From positions 1 to 42,011 of the IMG/VR virus record IMGVR_UViG_3300049218_000292: a stretch of DNA of 42,011 bases; one strand, 5' to 3'. This stretch comes from a virus. This document shows, piece after piece, positions 31,907 to 39,472 of the stretch; within the stretch, counting starts at the first letter, position 1, and the number at the start of each line of letters is the position of its first letter. The notes under the pieces are model-generated. The model had not been told where the DNA came from. It did not search any database and saw nothing but the letters and a program-made list of their open reading frames with translations. Made by a program: the position numbers and the translations under genes.

Positions 31907-34104
31907 GGCTTCGCTCCTGGTGGCGGTGGTCCCTTGAACGGCTGCGGGTTAATCGGTGGAGCCTGGCTGCCCGCCATCGGCATCGGAGATGGGGGAAGCG
32001 GCCCCGCGCCGGGCGGCATCATCACACCCGGCGGAAGGCCCGAAGGCATACCCAGCCCGGCGGCCGGATTGATGCCGAGGGCGCGCGCCTGCTCGACGGC
32101 CTTTTCGGCCAGCGCCTGCACCAGCTTCTTTTCCTGCAGCTGATGAATGTGCTCGATGTAATGAGCCTTCAGCGACTGGATTGCGTCCTTGTCGCCGTAC
32201 TTGTCCTCGACCGCCAGTTTCAGATCCCGCATGTGCCGGATCATATGCAGTTCGTCGTTGTCCATCGGGTTGACTTGCACGGTCTCCCCCTGCTGGATCA
32301 GCGACCACTCTTCCTTCGGGTTCTTGGGCAGGTCGTTTTGCGGCGGCTCGGGCACCAGATCGGCGAAGTTAGGATCGCCCAGCGCCTCATGTGCGTCGCG
32401 CGTGATCTGCCAGAGCGCGGCCGGATTGTTCACCACCAGCGGATTCTGCAGATCGAGCTGGTAACGGGCGAGCGTGTCCTGCTTCTGCTGCTGCCGGTCC
32501 CACAGCGAGGTGGCCAACTGCAGATGGAAGTCGTAGCGGCCGTTGCGGTCGCGCTGGGTCAGGATCGCTCCGCCTTTCGAAACCGGAAACAACCCGTTGG
32601 CGTCCTCTTCGGTCACGCGGAAGAACGTCTCGTCGTCGCCGAACTGCCATTCGAGCAGCCAGAAGTGCTGGAACACCGCGGCATAGTCTTCGCGCAGCGC
32701 CGTCGTATCGAGCGTCATGCGCAGGTTGCCCTGCTGAATGATCGCCATCGTTCCGCCCACCGTCTTCGGCGCGTTCGGGCGGTCCATCTGACGGCCCATC
32801 TGCACGTCGCTGATGCCGAACAACCGTTCGAGATACGCAAGCAGGGCCTGCTCGCGCGCCGCCAGCGCTTCGATATTGACGCTGATCTGCAGTTGCTTGA
32901 AGTCGGACTCCGGATTGTCCATCGGAATCCACAAGCCCGGCTTCAACTGAATCTCATCCGGTTCGAAGCCGGAGGCCGGCCGGTAGGCGCCGGGCGGCGA
33001 AACCGCCAGTTCCTGCCCGTCCGTTCCCAGATTGTGATTGCCGCGGATTTCGTCTTCGAGGTTGATCGCCTGCGCCGGCAATCCATCGCACCAGTAGCTG
33101 CCGTCCTTTTCAAACGACGCTTCGACAAACGGCCGCGGCTTCGGATCCGCCGGATACAACTGGCGTAAGTCCTGAATGCCCACGACCAGGTAAAGATCGG
33201 GCAGGAAGCGCACCACGATTTCGCTCTCGTAAAGCTCGCGCTTGACGACATCCAGTTCGTCGGCGTCTTTCTCGCCCGGTTTGAGCTTGCGCCACTTGCC
33301 GTACCATTCGAGCACCTGGAGCGAGCTGCCCGCGGACATCGGATTTTCCATCGTCACGCCCTCGGCATCGTCCTTCTCGCGCTTGATCTCGTCGCCTTCG
33401 GCATCGCGCTGAGAGTGCTGATTGGCCATCGCCAGAATCTTCGAAAAGTTTTTCTTGATGCCCTGATAGCGGCCTTCCGCCTCGCCCCGCAGCAGCTGGT
33501 TCGGCGTGATGCGGAACTTGCGCACGATCCACGAGAAGTCGTGCAGCGACTTCACTTCCTCAGCCGGGCACACGATGTCGTCGGGTTCCATCACCTCGAA
33601 CGCCGGGCCTTTGTAGTAGGTGACAGTCTTCGGCTCCTTGCCGCTCAGGTCCTCGAACTCGGAGACCTTCCAGGGCGAATAGGCGAACACGCGGCCATAC
33701 AAAATCTTGTATAACTCGAACTGCAGAAGATCGTTGGTGATCTTCATGTCGTTGAAGCAGCGCCAGGTCATGTAGAGCCCGATCTTCTTGTCGTTGCGAT
33801 AGTCGGAGGGTCCCACCGGCTTGGCCACGATTTCGGCGTCGTCGCCGAAGATGGCGTCGGCGTTCGCGGCCCACTTCTGCTTGGCGCACCACTTGATGAC
33901 CGGCACCGGGAAGTTCGAGGCGTCTTCGTCTCCGGCCGCCGGCGGATCCACCATCGCGCGCCAGCGCCGGAAGTATTCGCGCCAGCGGTTAATGCGCCGG
34001 CTGTGATCTCCCAGCGCGTTGCGGTAATCCTGCCAGACGCGCGCTCCCAGCCGGCTGCGTTCGGCGGCGGATACGTTCATCTGATAGTTCTGCTGATCGG
34101 GCAT
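31903..34104 (-). CDS. Portal protein, P22-like size
   Basis: A 733-aa protein; ATG 34104 overlaps the upstream stop as TGATG. The N-terminal part (DHSRRINRWREYFRRWRAM, SNFPVPVIKWCAKQKWAANADAIFGDDAEIVAKPVG) and the central wing and stem region (GYTWIPMD-like LWIPMDNPESDFKQLQISVNIEALAAREQALLAYLERLFGISDVQMGR) match large podovirus portals. The C-terminal third is helical, ending in a Pro/Gly-rich tail. It would form the twelve-subunit ring for DNA passage, next to the terminase. Family length of about 725 residues agrees with P22 gp1-type portals. Confidence 0.85.
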   Translation of the reverse strand: MPDQQNYQMNVSAAERSRLGARVWQDYRNALGDHSRRINRWREYFRRWRAMVDPPAAGDEDASNFPVPVIKWCAKQKWAANADAIFGDDAEIVAKPVGPSDYRNDKKIGLYMTWRCFNDMKITNDLLQFELYKILYGRVFAYSPWKVSEFEDLSGKEPKTVTYYKGPAFEVMEPDDIVCPAEEVKSLHDFSWIVRKFRITPNQLLRGEAEGRYQGIKKNFSKILAMANQHSQRDAEGDEIKREKDDAEGVTMENPMSAGSSLQVLEWYGKWRKLKPGEKDADELDVVKRELYESEIVVRFLPDLYLVVGIQDLRQLYPADPKPRPFVEASFEKDGSYWCDGLPAQAINLEDEIRGNHNLGTDGQELAVSPPGAYRPASGFEPDEIQLKPGLWIPMDNPESDFKQLQISVNIEALAAREQALLAYLERLFGISDVQMGRQMDRPNAPKTVGGTMAIIQQGNLRMTLDTTALREDYAAVFQHFWLLEWQFGDDETFFRVTEEDANGLFPVSKGGAILTQRDRNGRYDFHLQLATSLWDRQQQKQDTLARYQLDLQNPLVVNNPAALWQITRDAHEALGDPNFADLVPEPPQNDLPKNPKEEWSLIQQGETVQVNPMDNDELHMIRHMRDLKLAVEDKYGDKDAIQSLKAHYIEHIHQLQEKKLVQALAEKAVEQARALGINPAAGLGMPSGLPPGVMMPPGAGPLPPSPMPMAGSQAPPINPQPFKGPPPPGAKP

Positions 34105-34967
34105 CAGGCCGCCATGGTCTTCGGCGCGGGATGGCGGCCCCGGGCCCACCCGGCTCCGGTCTGTCCGCCCACCGGGTTGCGGCGCGAGCCGGCACTGAAG
34201 TATTCGTCGATGGGAAAAAGCGCAAACGGAGCCACTTCGCGGAAAGCGTTGCCGAGCGTTTCTTCCACGCGGTACACCGCATGGAAGAACTGGCCACGGC
34301 CGAGGCCGAGATGCAGGCACGACGTGCGCCAGTCCGCGCCCAGCAGGAAATGGACGGTGAACAGGCGCCAGTCCGCCGATGGTGTCAGGCTTTCGGCCGT
34401 CAGTTGGCTCCGGGTCTTGCCGTCGTTGAGGACGCGGAAGGAGGTCAGCACAAAGTCGGCCATGAACTCCTCGTTCTTCATCGAGTAGCCCGACACTGCT
34501 TTAATGCCCCGGTTGCCGTGGTTGCCACAGCGTTCATAGGTCACCTGGCCCCGGTTCACCTCGCCGGCGCAGCGCCGGAAGCGCCGGAAACAGGCGCCGA
34601 ATATGCCGCGCAGGACGCAGCCGCAGACGTTTTCCGTGCCAGCCCGGCTTGGGCGCCGCCCCAAACCCCAGCAGTGGACGCACGATTGCCTGGCCAGCGC
34701 CAGCGTTTCCCTGCGGGTCCAGCCTTTCACGGCCCAGCTGGTCATGGGAACGGGCCCGCTTGCCGGCTCCCGCGCTTCCGGCGCGCGCGGTCCGAAGGCC
34801 GCTCCGGGGGTGAACGGGTCGCGCTTCCGCATCTCTTCCTGGCGGATCCGCATCTCTTCCTGGCGGAGGCGCGTCCTTGGCAGGCGCGGCCGTGCTTCGC
34901 CGATGCTGATTACTTTCGGCTGGTCAGTGAGGGCGGTGGTGTCGATTGTGGTGGTGTCGTCAGTCAA
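34104..34967 (-). CDS. Conserved phage protein with CxxCxGxG zinc motif
   Basis: A 287-aa protein from TTG 34967. Residues 1-70 are Arg/Pro-rich with a short direct repeat (RQEEMRI, RQEEMRK). A DnaJ-like zinc motif, CVHCWGLG with CGC and further cysteines, lies near 95-130. The C-terminal domain (DFVLTSFRVLND, FTVHFLLGADWRTSCLHLGLGRGQFFHAVYRVEETLGNAFREV, FPIDEYF) resembles a phage protein family I have met next to terminase genes, with a possible HTH (LGLGRGQFFHAVYRVEE). Function is not known. The start is uncertain since no strong ribosome-binding site is present. Confidence 0.65.
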   Translation of the reverse strand: MTDDTTTIDTTALTDQPKVISIGEARPRLPRTRLRQEEMRIRQEEMRKRDPFTPGAAFGPRAPEAREPASGPVPMTSWAVKGWTRRETLALARQSCVHCWGLGRRPSRAGTENVCGCVLRGIFGACFRRFRRCAGEVNRGQVTYERCGNHGNRGIKAVSGYSMKNEEFMADFVLTSFRVLNDGKTRSQLTAESLTPSADWRLFTVHFLLGADWRTSCLHLGLGRGQFFHAVYRVEETLGNAFREVAPFALFPIDEYFSAGSRRNPVGGQTGAGWARGRHPAPKTMAA

Positions 34968-35006
34968 TCCGGTCTCTCGATATAAATGGGGTTGCGGGCC
35001 AGAGCG

Positions 35007-36722
35007 TCACATCAATTTGAGGCGGTCTCCCCGCTCATCCCGCTTGTCGCGCCGGGCCCGGATACTGTTTAGCTGCTGACCGGCTGGCAAGTGCTTTTTC
35101 CGGCGCGGCATTTCGCCGATCCCGACACAGCCGAGCGCCGCCGCGATCACGCAATCGTCGTGCTGGCCGTACTGATGTTCGGCCCGCCCGGTCGGCTTGA
35201 CGACGAAAGTGTGCAACTCGGCGATGGTGATGGGATCGTGGATCAGGATCGCCATCGTGCGCAGCGCTTCGTCGAGGAGGGAAATCATCTGCGGGCGCGT
35301 CACCACCGTCGTCTTGAAGCCCAGCAGGTCCGAGCGCACCGCCGGGTCCTGATCGGGCGTCACATCGCGGTGATAGAGCAGCGTGGGCGGATAGCCGTGG
35401 CGCAGCAGGGCGTCAATCGCCGCCAGACCCGGCCCGTTCGCTTCCGGAATGATCCCGGCCCAGAAGTAATAGATGCCCAGCAGATAGAGCTGCCAGCCGA
35501 ATTCGGCGGGCGTCGAGCGCGCCCGGTAGCGCGCCACCTGTTCGCCGGTGTCCCGGTCGAAGACATGCGCCACCGACCAGTCCGGGTTGCTCTTGCCGCG
35601 CCCGGCGTTCACGTCGATGCCTTCGGCCGCGTCGGCGGCCACGATGTACTCGCGGTTCTCCTGCGGCTTGCGGTAGAGCGCCAGCTCGCCCTTTTCGCGC
35701 GGCGTGAAGACCAGCTTCTTGTGTCCGCCCAGCTCGATCATTTCGAGCGCGCCCTCGACCGCGTCGCGAATGACCGGCATACGCGCCACCGCTTTCGGGT
35801 CGAAGCGCGGCCGGCCGCTCGCGATGAAGGCTTCTTCCGGGTTGCCCGGATACTCCTGCCGGAACAGATCTTCGTCGCCGTTCAGGTCGGTGGCTATTTT
35901 GCGGCGCCGCCACTGAAGCTGTTCGAGCGTTAGGTTGTAGCGCTGCCGGATATCGCGCTCGGCCGAAGTCAGCGTGGCCGCAAAGACGGCCGGATCCACA
36001 TCGAGCGGGGCCGTGTATTCGGGGTGTTCCCACCAGGCGAAGAAGTAGCAGACCCAATCGGATTCGCCGGCGGCCGCGCGCTGCCACATGGTGTGGAATT
36101 CATTGCCGAGGCCGTTGGCCGTCGATTCGACGATCACCTCGGTGTCGGCATCGCCGGGCACCGCGGCCATGACGGAGGCCATCAGCTGGCGCGCATTGTC
36201 GCCGTAGAAGGCGAATTCGGAAAAATGCACCCGGCGCAGGCTGAAGGATCGGCCGATGGTCGCCGTATGGGCGGTGTGGAACTTGATCCAACTGCCGTTG
36301 GCGTAATCCAGCTGGTCGGTGCGGTCCGTCGTCCGCTCCGGGATGCCAATCACCCCATGGAAGGGTTTGTAGTGCTCGTGGAAGATCTGGTAGTAACCGA
36401 AGACGTTGGCCGCCGTCTTGTCGTCCTGCGCCAGCACCAGCGCGTGCTGGCCGCTGCGGTGCGCGGTATCCCGCCCGAAACGCGCCGCGATATAGGTCGA
36501 GACCCAGACCTGGCGCGCCTTGAGGGCGATGATCCGCACGGGCCGCTTACGTTCGCGCTGCCGGCGGATCAACTGCGCCAGGCGCAATTGCGCCGGGCCC
36601 ATCTCCATCGGCACCAGCTCTCCGGCTTTATTGCGCAGCGTCAGCGACTCGCGGCAGTAGGTCTCGTCGTCCTGAAATCCCTCGTGGATCCGTTCCAGGT
36701 CTTCGGGCGTGATGCCAGCCAT
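35007..36722 (-). CDS. terL: Terminase large subunit
   Basis: A 571-aa packaging motor. The ATPase part has a Walker A-like loop KARQVWVST (68-76), where the usual Gly is Trp, and a Walker B region RVHFSEFAFY (164-173). The nuclease part shows D364 (VAADAAEG), E428-N429 (IIPEANGPG) and HDD (521-523), the acidic cluster of RNase H-like headful or cos nucleases. Length fits TerL. It translocates DNA into the head through the portal encoded downstream. ATG 36722 is 30 bases from the oppositely oriented gene at 36752. Confidence 0.9.
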   Translation of the reverse strand: MAGITPEDLERIHEGFQDDETYCRESLTLRNKAGELVPMEMGPAQLRLAQLIRRQRERKRPVRIIALKARQVWVSTYIAARFGRDTAHRSGQHALVLAQDDKTAANVFGYYQIFHEHYKPFHGVIGIPERTTDRTDQLDYANGSWIKFHTAHTATIGRSFSLRRVHFSEFAFYGDNARQLMASVMAAVPGDADTEVIVESTANGLGNEFHTMWQRAAAGESDWVCYFFAWWEHPEYTAPLDVDPAVFAATLTSAERDIRQRYNLTLEQLQWRRRKIATDLNGDEDLFRQEYPGNPEEAFIASGRPRFDPKAVARMPVIRDAVEGALEMIELGGHKKLVFTPREKGELALYRKPQENREYIVAADAAEGIDVNAGRGKSNPDWSVAHVFDRDTGEQVARYRARSTPAEFGWQLYLLGIYYFWAGIIPEANGPGLAAIDALLRHGYPPTLLYHRDVTPDQDPAVRSDLLGFKTTVVTRPQMISLLDEALRTMAILIHDPITIAELHTFVVKPTGRAEHQYGQHDDCVIAAALGCVGIGEMPRRKKHLPAGQQLNSIRARRDKRDERGDRLKLM

Positions 36723-36751
36723 TCATCCGGTTAGTCGGACGAGGCGGTCCA

Positions 36752-37063
36752 GTGGCAAATCTTTCGCGCCATACTTGGCAGATGATGCGAACCGCCAGAG
36801 AAGTCTACCGCGCGCACGACGTGCTGAAGGCGATCGTTTTGAACGAGGTGCCCAATCCGTTTGAAGGCGCGCTCGAGATCGCCTCGATGGTCTCCGCGCT
36901 CGACGTGCTGTGCTGGGTGCTGCGCCACGATCACAACAACTCCTTTGAGACCAATCTGGCGAAGGCCACGCACTTCCTTGACAATCTCGGCTACAGCCTT
37001 GTGGCGGTAGACGCGCCCGAAGACGATTTGCCCGGAGACGGCCCGAAAGAGCGCAGCCATTGA
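36752..37063 (+). CDS. Small conserved hypothetical protein, first of the rightward island
   Basis: A 103-aa protein from GTG 36752, preceded by GAGG at seven bases. A helical segment (MMRTAREVYRAHDVLKAIVLNEVPNPFEGALEIASMVSALDVLCWVLRHDHNNSFETNLAKATHFLDNLGY) makes up most of it. A later in-frame ATG at 36782 is possible. It starts the rightward genes and is divergent to terL. Function unknown. Confidence 0.6.
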   Translation: MANLSRHTWQMMRTAREVYRAHDVLKAIVLNEVPNPFEGALEIASMVSALDVLCWVLRHDHNNSFETNLAKATHFLDNLGYSLVAVDAPEDDLPGDGPKERSH

Positions 37064-37299
37064 GCGCCGCTTGCGAGTTCGATTGCCTCGACTGCCGCGT
37101 CCGCGTTTTCCGCCTGGCTGCGGAGGGGTACGCCGAGCCCACGCCCGATCCGGCGCTCTGCGCCACTTGCCGCTTCGCGCGCACCTTGTCCGAACCGGAG
37201 CGCAGCCAGTTTCTCGGCCTGCTGGCCGATATCCGCACCGTCCGCGGCGAGCGTAAGCGGGCGCGCCGGCGGCGCATGGAGGCGGCCGCCGGTGTCTGA
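37060..37299 (+). CDS. Small zinc-binding protein
   Basis: A 79-aa protein from TTG 37060, overlapping the previous stop (TTGA). Cysteines in CEFDCLDC and CATC form a likely zinc site near both sides of a short strand region; the C-terminus is very basic (RGERKRARRRRMEAA). DNA or RNA binding is plausible. The end overlaps no other gene. No family recognised. Confidence 0.55.
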   Translation: MSAACEFDCLDCRVRVFRLAAEGYAEPTPDPALCATCRFARTLSEPERSQFLGLLADIRTVRGERKRARRRRMEAAAGV

Positions 37300-37377
37300 A
37301 CCGCTCCCACTAGCGCCGGCCCTGATGCGGGGCGGCCAGGACGGCGGAGAAAAAGCAGGGCTATACTGGCAGCTAAA

Positions 37378-37596
37378 GTGAACGCAGTCATCACGCCGTC
37401 CCTCACTGCCGAGATCAAAAAGGCACGCGAGAAGAAGACGCTCCGTCTGGAGATGTCGATCGAGTGGTACGCAGACGATCCGCTGGGCGTTGCGCGCAGC
37501 AAACATGCGGTCGAAAAGCTGTTCCGCGCGCTTATGCCCCCCGAGGCGGCGCGAGCCCAGATCCAGGACGCCTGCGCCCTCATCGACGGGCATTGA
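37378..37596 (+). CDS. Small hypothetical protein
   Basis: A 72-aa protein from GTG 37378, with an amphipathic start (VITPSLTAEIKKAREKKTLRLEMSIEWYADDPLGVARSKHAVEKLFRALMPPEAARAQIQDACALIDGH). The residue pattern suggests a real helical protein. The ribosome-binding site is weak. A TATACT hexamer lies eleven bases upstream, but no matching -35 is seen. Confidence 0.5.
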   Translation: MNAVITPSLTAEIKKAREKKTLRLEMSIEWYADDPLGVARSKHAVEKLFRALMPPEAARAQIQDACALIDGH

Positions 37597-37612
37597 TAAT
37601 GCGAGGCCTGGA

Positions 37613-37906
37613 ATGCCATATACTGGTGCGCAACCATTTCATCTGGCAGGGAAATATCTTTTGAAGGGCGCCGACCGTTTGGCCGGAAAGCGCCCTTCCC
37701 TCACCGCCCTGGCCCTGGTGGTGCTATTAGGCTTGAATCTGGTGGTATTGCTCCAGAACCGGCAAAGAGATGAGAAGCGCCTGGCATGGATGCGCGACAT
37801 CAACGCGCGCATCGCCAAGACGCAGACCGAACTGAAGCGTACCCATGCTGTGGCGGCCCTGGCGATAGAAGCGTGCGACAACCCCGTTCAGGATCGCTTG
37901 AGGTGA
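37613..37906 (+). CDS. Single-span membrane protein with coiled coil
   Basis: A 97-aa protein from ATG 37613 (or 81 aa from TTG 37661, which has GGGA upstream). One strong membrane span (LTALALVVLLGLNLVVLL) is followed by a charged coiled coil (NRQRDEKRLAWMRDINARIAKTQTELKRTH). The layout is like an Rz-type inner-membrane spanin or a holin accessory, but no endolysin or Rz1-like lipoprotein lies nearby. Its end overlaps the predicted promoter. Confidence 0.55.
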   Translation: MPYTGAQPFHLAGKYLLKGADRLAGKRPSLTALALVVLLGLNLVVLLQNRQRDEKRLAWMRDINARIAKTQTELKRTHAVAALAIEACDNPVQDRLR

Positions 37907-37926
37907 TTCTGTCGACCTGCGATAAT
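37898..37926 (+). promoter_or_regulatory. Predicted sigma70-type promoter
   Basis: TTGAGG (37898-37903) and GATAAT (37921-37926) separated by 17 bases, four and five matches to the consensus. It lies upstream of the 38060 gene in a region with no gene after 37906. Confidence 0.45.
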
Positions 37927-37970
37927 CGGGCCATCAGCGCGTAGTAACCTCAGCGGTAATTCCCAGCAGG

Positions 37971-38008
37971 GCGCGGCCAGCCATGACAGATGGCTCCTCT
38001 GGCCGCGC
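37971..38008. other. Strong nested inverted repeat in the gap 37907-38059
   Basis: GCGCGGCCAG (37971-37980) pairs perfectly with CTGGCCGCGC (37999-38008), and an inner AGCCAT/ATGGCT stem (37979-37984 with 37990-37995) fits within. It sits between the predicted promoter and ATG 38060, so a leader hairpin or attenuator is possible; only a weak T run (TCTTTC) follows, so it is not a convincing terminator. The rest of the 150-base gap holds nothing else I recognise. Confidence 0.5.
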
Positions 38009-38059
38009 TCTTTCGACTCTCTCACCCTCTCAGCCGCGTCCGCAGGATACGATGACGTG

Positions 38060-38695
38060 ATGAGCGAACTGACGCAAGCCGAGCTGAAGGAGTTCAAGGT
38101 CGACAAAACGGGGTGGGGCGAAGGACCGTGGCAAACGGAGCCCGACCGCGAACAATGGACGCACGCCGGTTACGCCTGCCTGATCCTGCGCCATCCCCAT
38201 GGCGGCTACTTGTGCGGCTACGTGGGCGTGGATCGCGCGCACCCCGCGTATGGGAAGCACCCTTTACGCGAGGACGTCGACGCGACGGCGCACCAGGACT
38301 TGAATTACGGTTCGGCGTGCGAGGGCCTGATTTGCCACGTGCCGGAACCGGGAATGCCGGATGACGTGTGGTGGTTGGGCTTCGATTGCGGCCATGCCTT
38401 TGACGTGGCGCCGGGGCTGGAAGCACGCGAACGCGCGAGGGGCTGGCCTCCGATACTCACGCCGCTGATGCCGGTGTATCGCACGTTCCCCTACGTGAAG
38501 CGCGAAACGGAGAAGCTGGCCGACCAGCTGCGCGCCCTCGCTCCAGACCGGCGCATCATCCAGGCATCCGTCCTGCATACGCGCGACCAGGACTTTGACC
38601 GCAGTGATTTCCCTTTCCACGTAGCAAAGCGTGCGAGCGCGCCGCTCAACGAGTTTGATCCCGAGGTCGAGTCCGCCGTAGCCGGAACAGAGTGA
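38060..38695 (+). CDS. Conserved phage protein with a chimeric C-terminus
   Basis: A 211-aa protein from ATG 38060. The core matches a conserved phage family: WTHAGYACLILRHPHGGYLCGYVGVDRAHPAYGK, a CEGLICHVPEPGMPDDVWWLGFDCGHAFDVAPG motif and a YVKRETEKLADQLRAL end, where homologues normally stop. It continues about 45 more residues that are the exact antisense of the cytosine methyltransferase fragment on the other strand. The extension therefore comes from lost sequence between two converging genes. Function of the family is unknown; CGHAFD and CHVPEPG suggest a metal site. Confidence 0.7.
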   Translation: MSELTQAELKEFKVDKTGWGEGPWQTEPDREQWTHAGYACLILRHPHGGYLCGYVGVDRAHPAYGKHPLREDVDATAHQDLNYGSACEGLICHVPEPGMPDDVWWLGFDCGHAFDVAPGLEARERARGWPPILTPLMPVYRTFPYVKRETEKLADQLRALAPDRRIIQASVLHTRDQDFDRSDFPFHVAKRASAPLNEFDPEVESAVAGTE

Positions 38696-38728
38696 CAAGA
38701 GAGAGATTGGCCAGGTAGATAGAGCCAC
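38555..38728 (-). pseudogene. N-terminal fragment of a C5-cytosine DNA methyltransferase
   Basis: From GTG 38728 the frame reads PISLLSLCSGYGGLDLGIKL...CYVEREITAVKVLVARMQDGCLDDAPVWS, which is motif I (SxCSGxGGLDLG) and the following cofactor-binding part of phage-type Dcm enzymes. After residue 58 homology ends where the antisense gene's conserved core begins, and the PCQ catalytic loop is missing. It is a remnant of a 3' deletion, unable to methylate. Confidence 0.75.
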
Positions 38729-38733
38729 ACGAA

Positions 38734-39072
38734 TCAGGTCTCCTTCCGCTCGTGCCGGACCGCGCCCGCGACGACCCGCTCAAACACATCGCGCGGGATC
38801 ATTTCGTGGCTGTAGCCAAAGCGCGGCAGCACCAGGTCCGCCACGCCGAGCGACGGCAGCGGCGTCCAGAAGGCATAGCGTCCCTGCCACCAGAGCGCAT
38901 CGCCCGGCCGCATCGGCCGGCGGACGGCGTCCTCGTTGGCGATCAACACCGGCGTCGGCCCGTATATGCGGGTCGCGCACACCTGGCCGTCCGCTTGGCT
39001 CTCGCACTGTAGCCAGGTGTGATCCTCCAGCTCGACGATGTTGATGACCTTGAGCACCCTGTTTTCTTTCAC
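38734..39072 (-). CDS. Conserved small phage protein (PGDALWWQG type)
   Basis: A 112-aa protein from GTG 39072, mostly beta at first (MKENRVLKVINIVELEDHTWLQCESQ) with the motif RPGDALWWQGRYAFWTPL, which recurs in small phage proteins beside packaging genes. The C-terminus is helical. Function unknown. A 40-base sequence found again near 41851 covers its start codon. Confidence 0.65.
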   Translation of the reverse strand: MKENRVLKVINIVELEDHTWLQCESQADGQVCATRIYGPTPVLIANEDAVRRPMRPGDALWWQGRYAFWTPLPSLGVADLVLPRFGYSHEMIPRDVFERVVAGAVRHERKET

Positions 39073-39100
39073 GACGCCGCCGGCGATTCCGAATCGAAGC
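39061..39100. repeat. 40-base dispersed repeat, copy 1, with palindrome CGATTCCGAATCG
   Basis: 37 of 40 bases match positions 41851-41890 in the same orientation. A 13-base palindrome with 6-base arms lies at 39084-39096, just upstream of the gene start at 39072, so it could be an operator. Confidence 0.6.
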
Positions 39101-39103
39101 CGT

Positions 39104-39472
39104 TCAGGCCCATGCCGCCGCTTCGCCCCGCTTGAGTTTGACGAGCGCCAGCGCCGTCAGCTCCACCAGCCGCTCCATTTCGTCGTAATAGCGGTCGTTC
39201 TGTTTCTCGGCCAGAAAGTGGGTGAGGTGTCCAGCCTGCACATGCAGCAATTCGTGGACGAGCGTCACCTCCAAATCTTTATTCCCCAGTTCGTCAGGAT
39301 CGATGAAGGCAGGTTCCCGGATGATGATCTCGGCGCTTTTGTACTTGGCGCACATCCGCACGTTGCCGAGGCCCTCGCTGTACTTCTCGAATTTGAGCGA
39401 TACGTCCCAGTCCTGGAGGCGCAGCCGCTGCTGCCACTCCGGCAGCAGCGCTTTCAGTTCGTGGTCAGTCAC
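39104..39472 (-). CDS. HELLH metalloprotease-like protein
   Basis: A 122-aa protein from GTG 39472. The sequence TLVHELLHVQAGHL (HELLH at 73-77) is a zinc-binding HExxH helix, preceded by the strand-rich part EIIIREPAFIDPDELGNKDLEV. A later E (DEMERLVE) may be the third ligand. It resembles small phage and mobile-element zincins (SprT-like or DUF955-like). These may process a capsid or repressor protein, but the substrate is unknown. GTGA overlap joins it to the sigma gene. Confidence 0.72.
   Translation of the reverse strand: MTDHELKALLPEWQQRLRLQDWDVSLKFEKYSEGLGNVRMCAKYKSAEIIIREPAFIDPDELGNKDLEVTLVHELLHVQAGHLTHFLAEKQNDRYYDEMERLVELTALALVKLKRGEAAAWA

Noticed and set aside
34828-34870. Short direct repeat CGCATCTCTTCCTGGCGGA
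   Set aside because: It simply encodes the repeated RQEEMR residues in one gene; no sign of a regulatory or recombination role.
36723-37637. Leftward 304-aa open frame opposite the rightward small genes
   Set aside because: Ser/Arg/Ala-rich without structure; the plus-strand frames have start/stop overlaps and Cys motifs.
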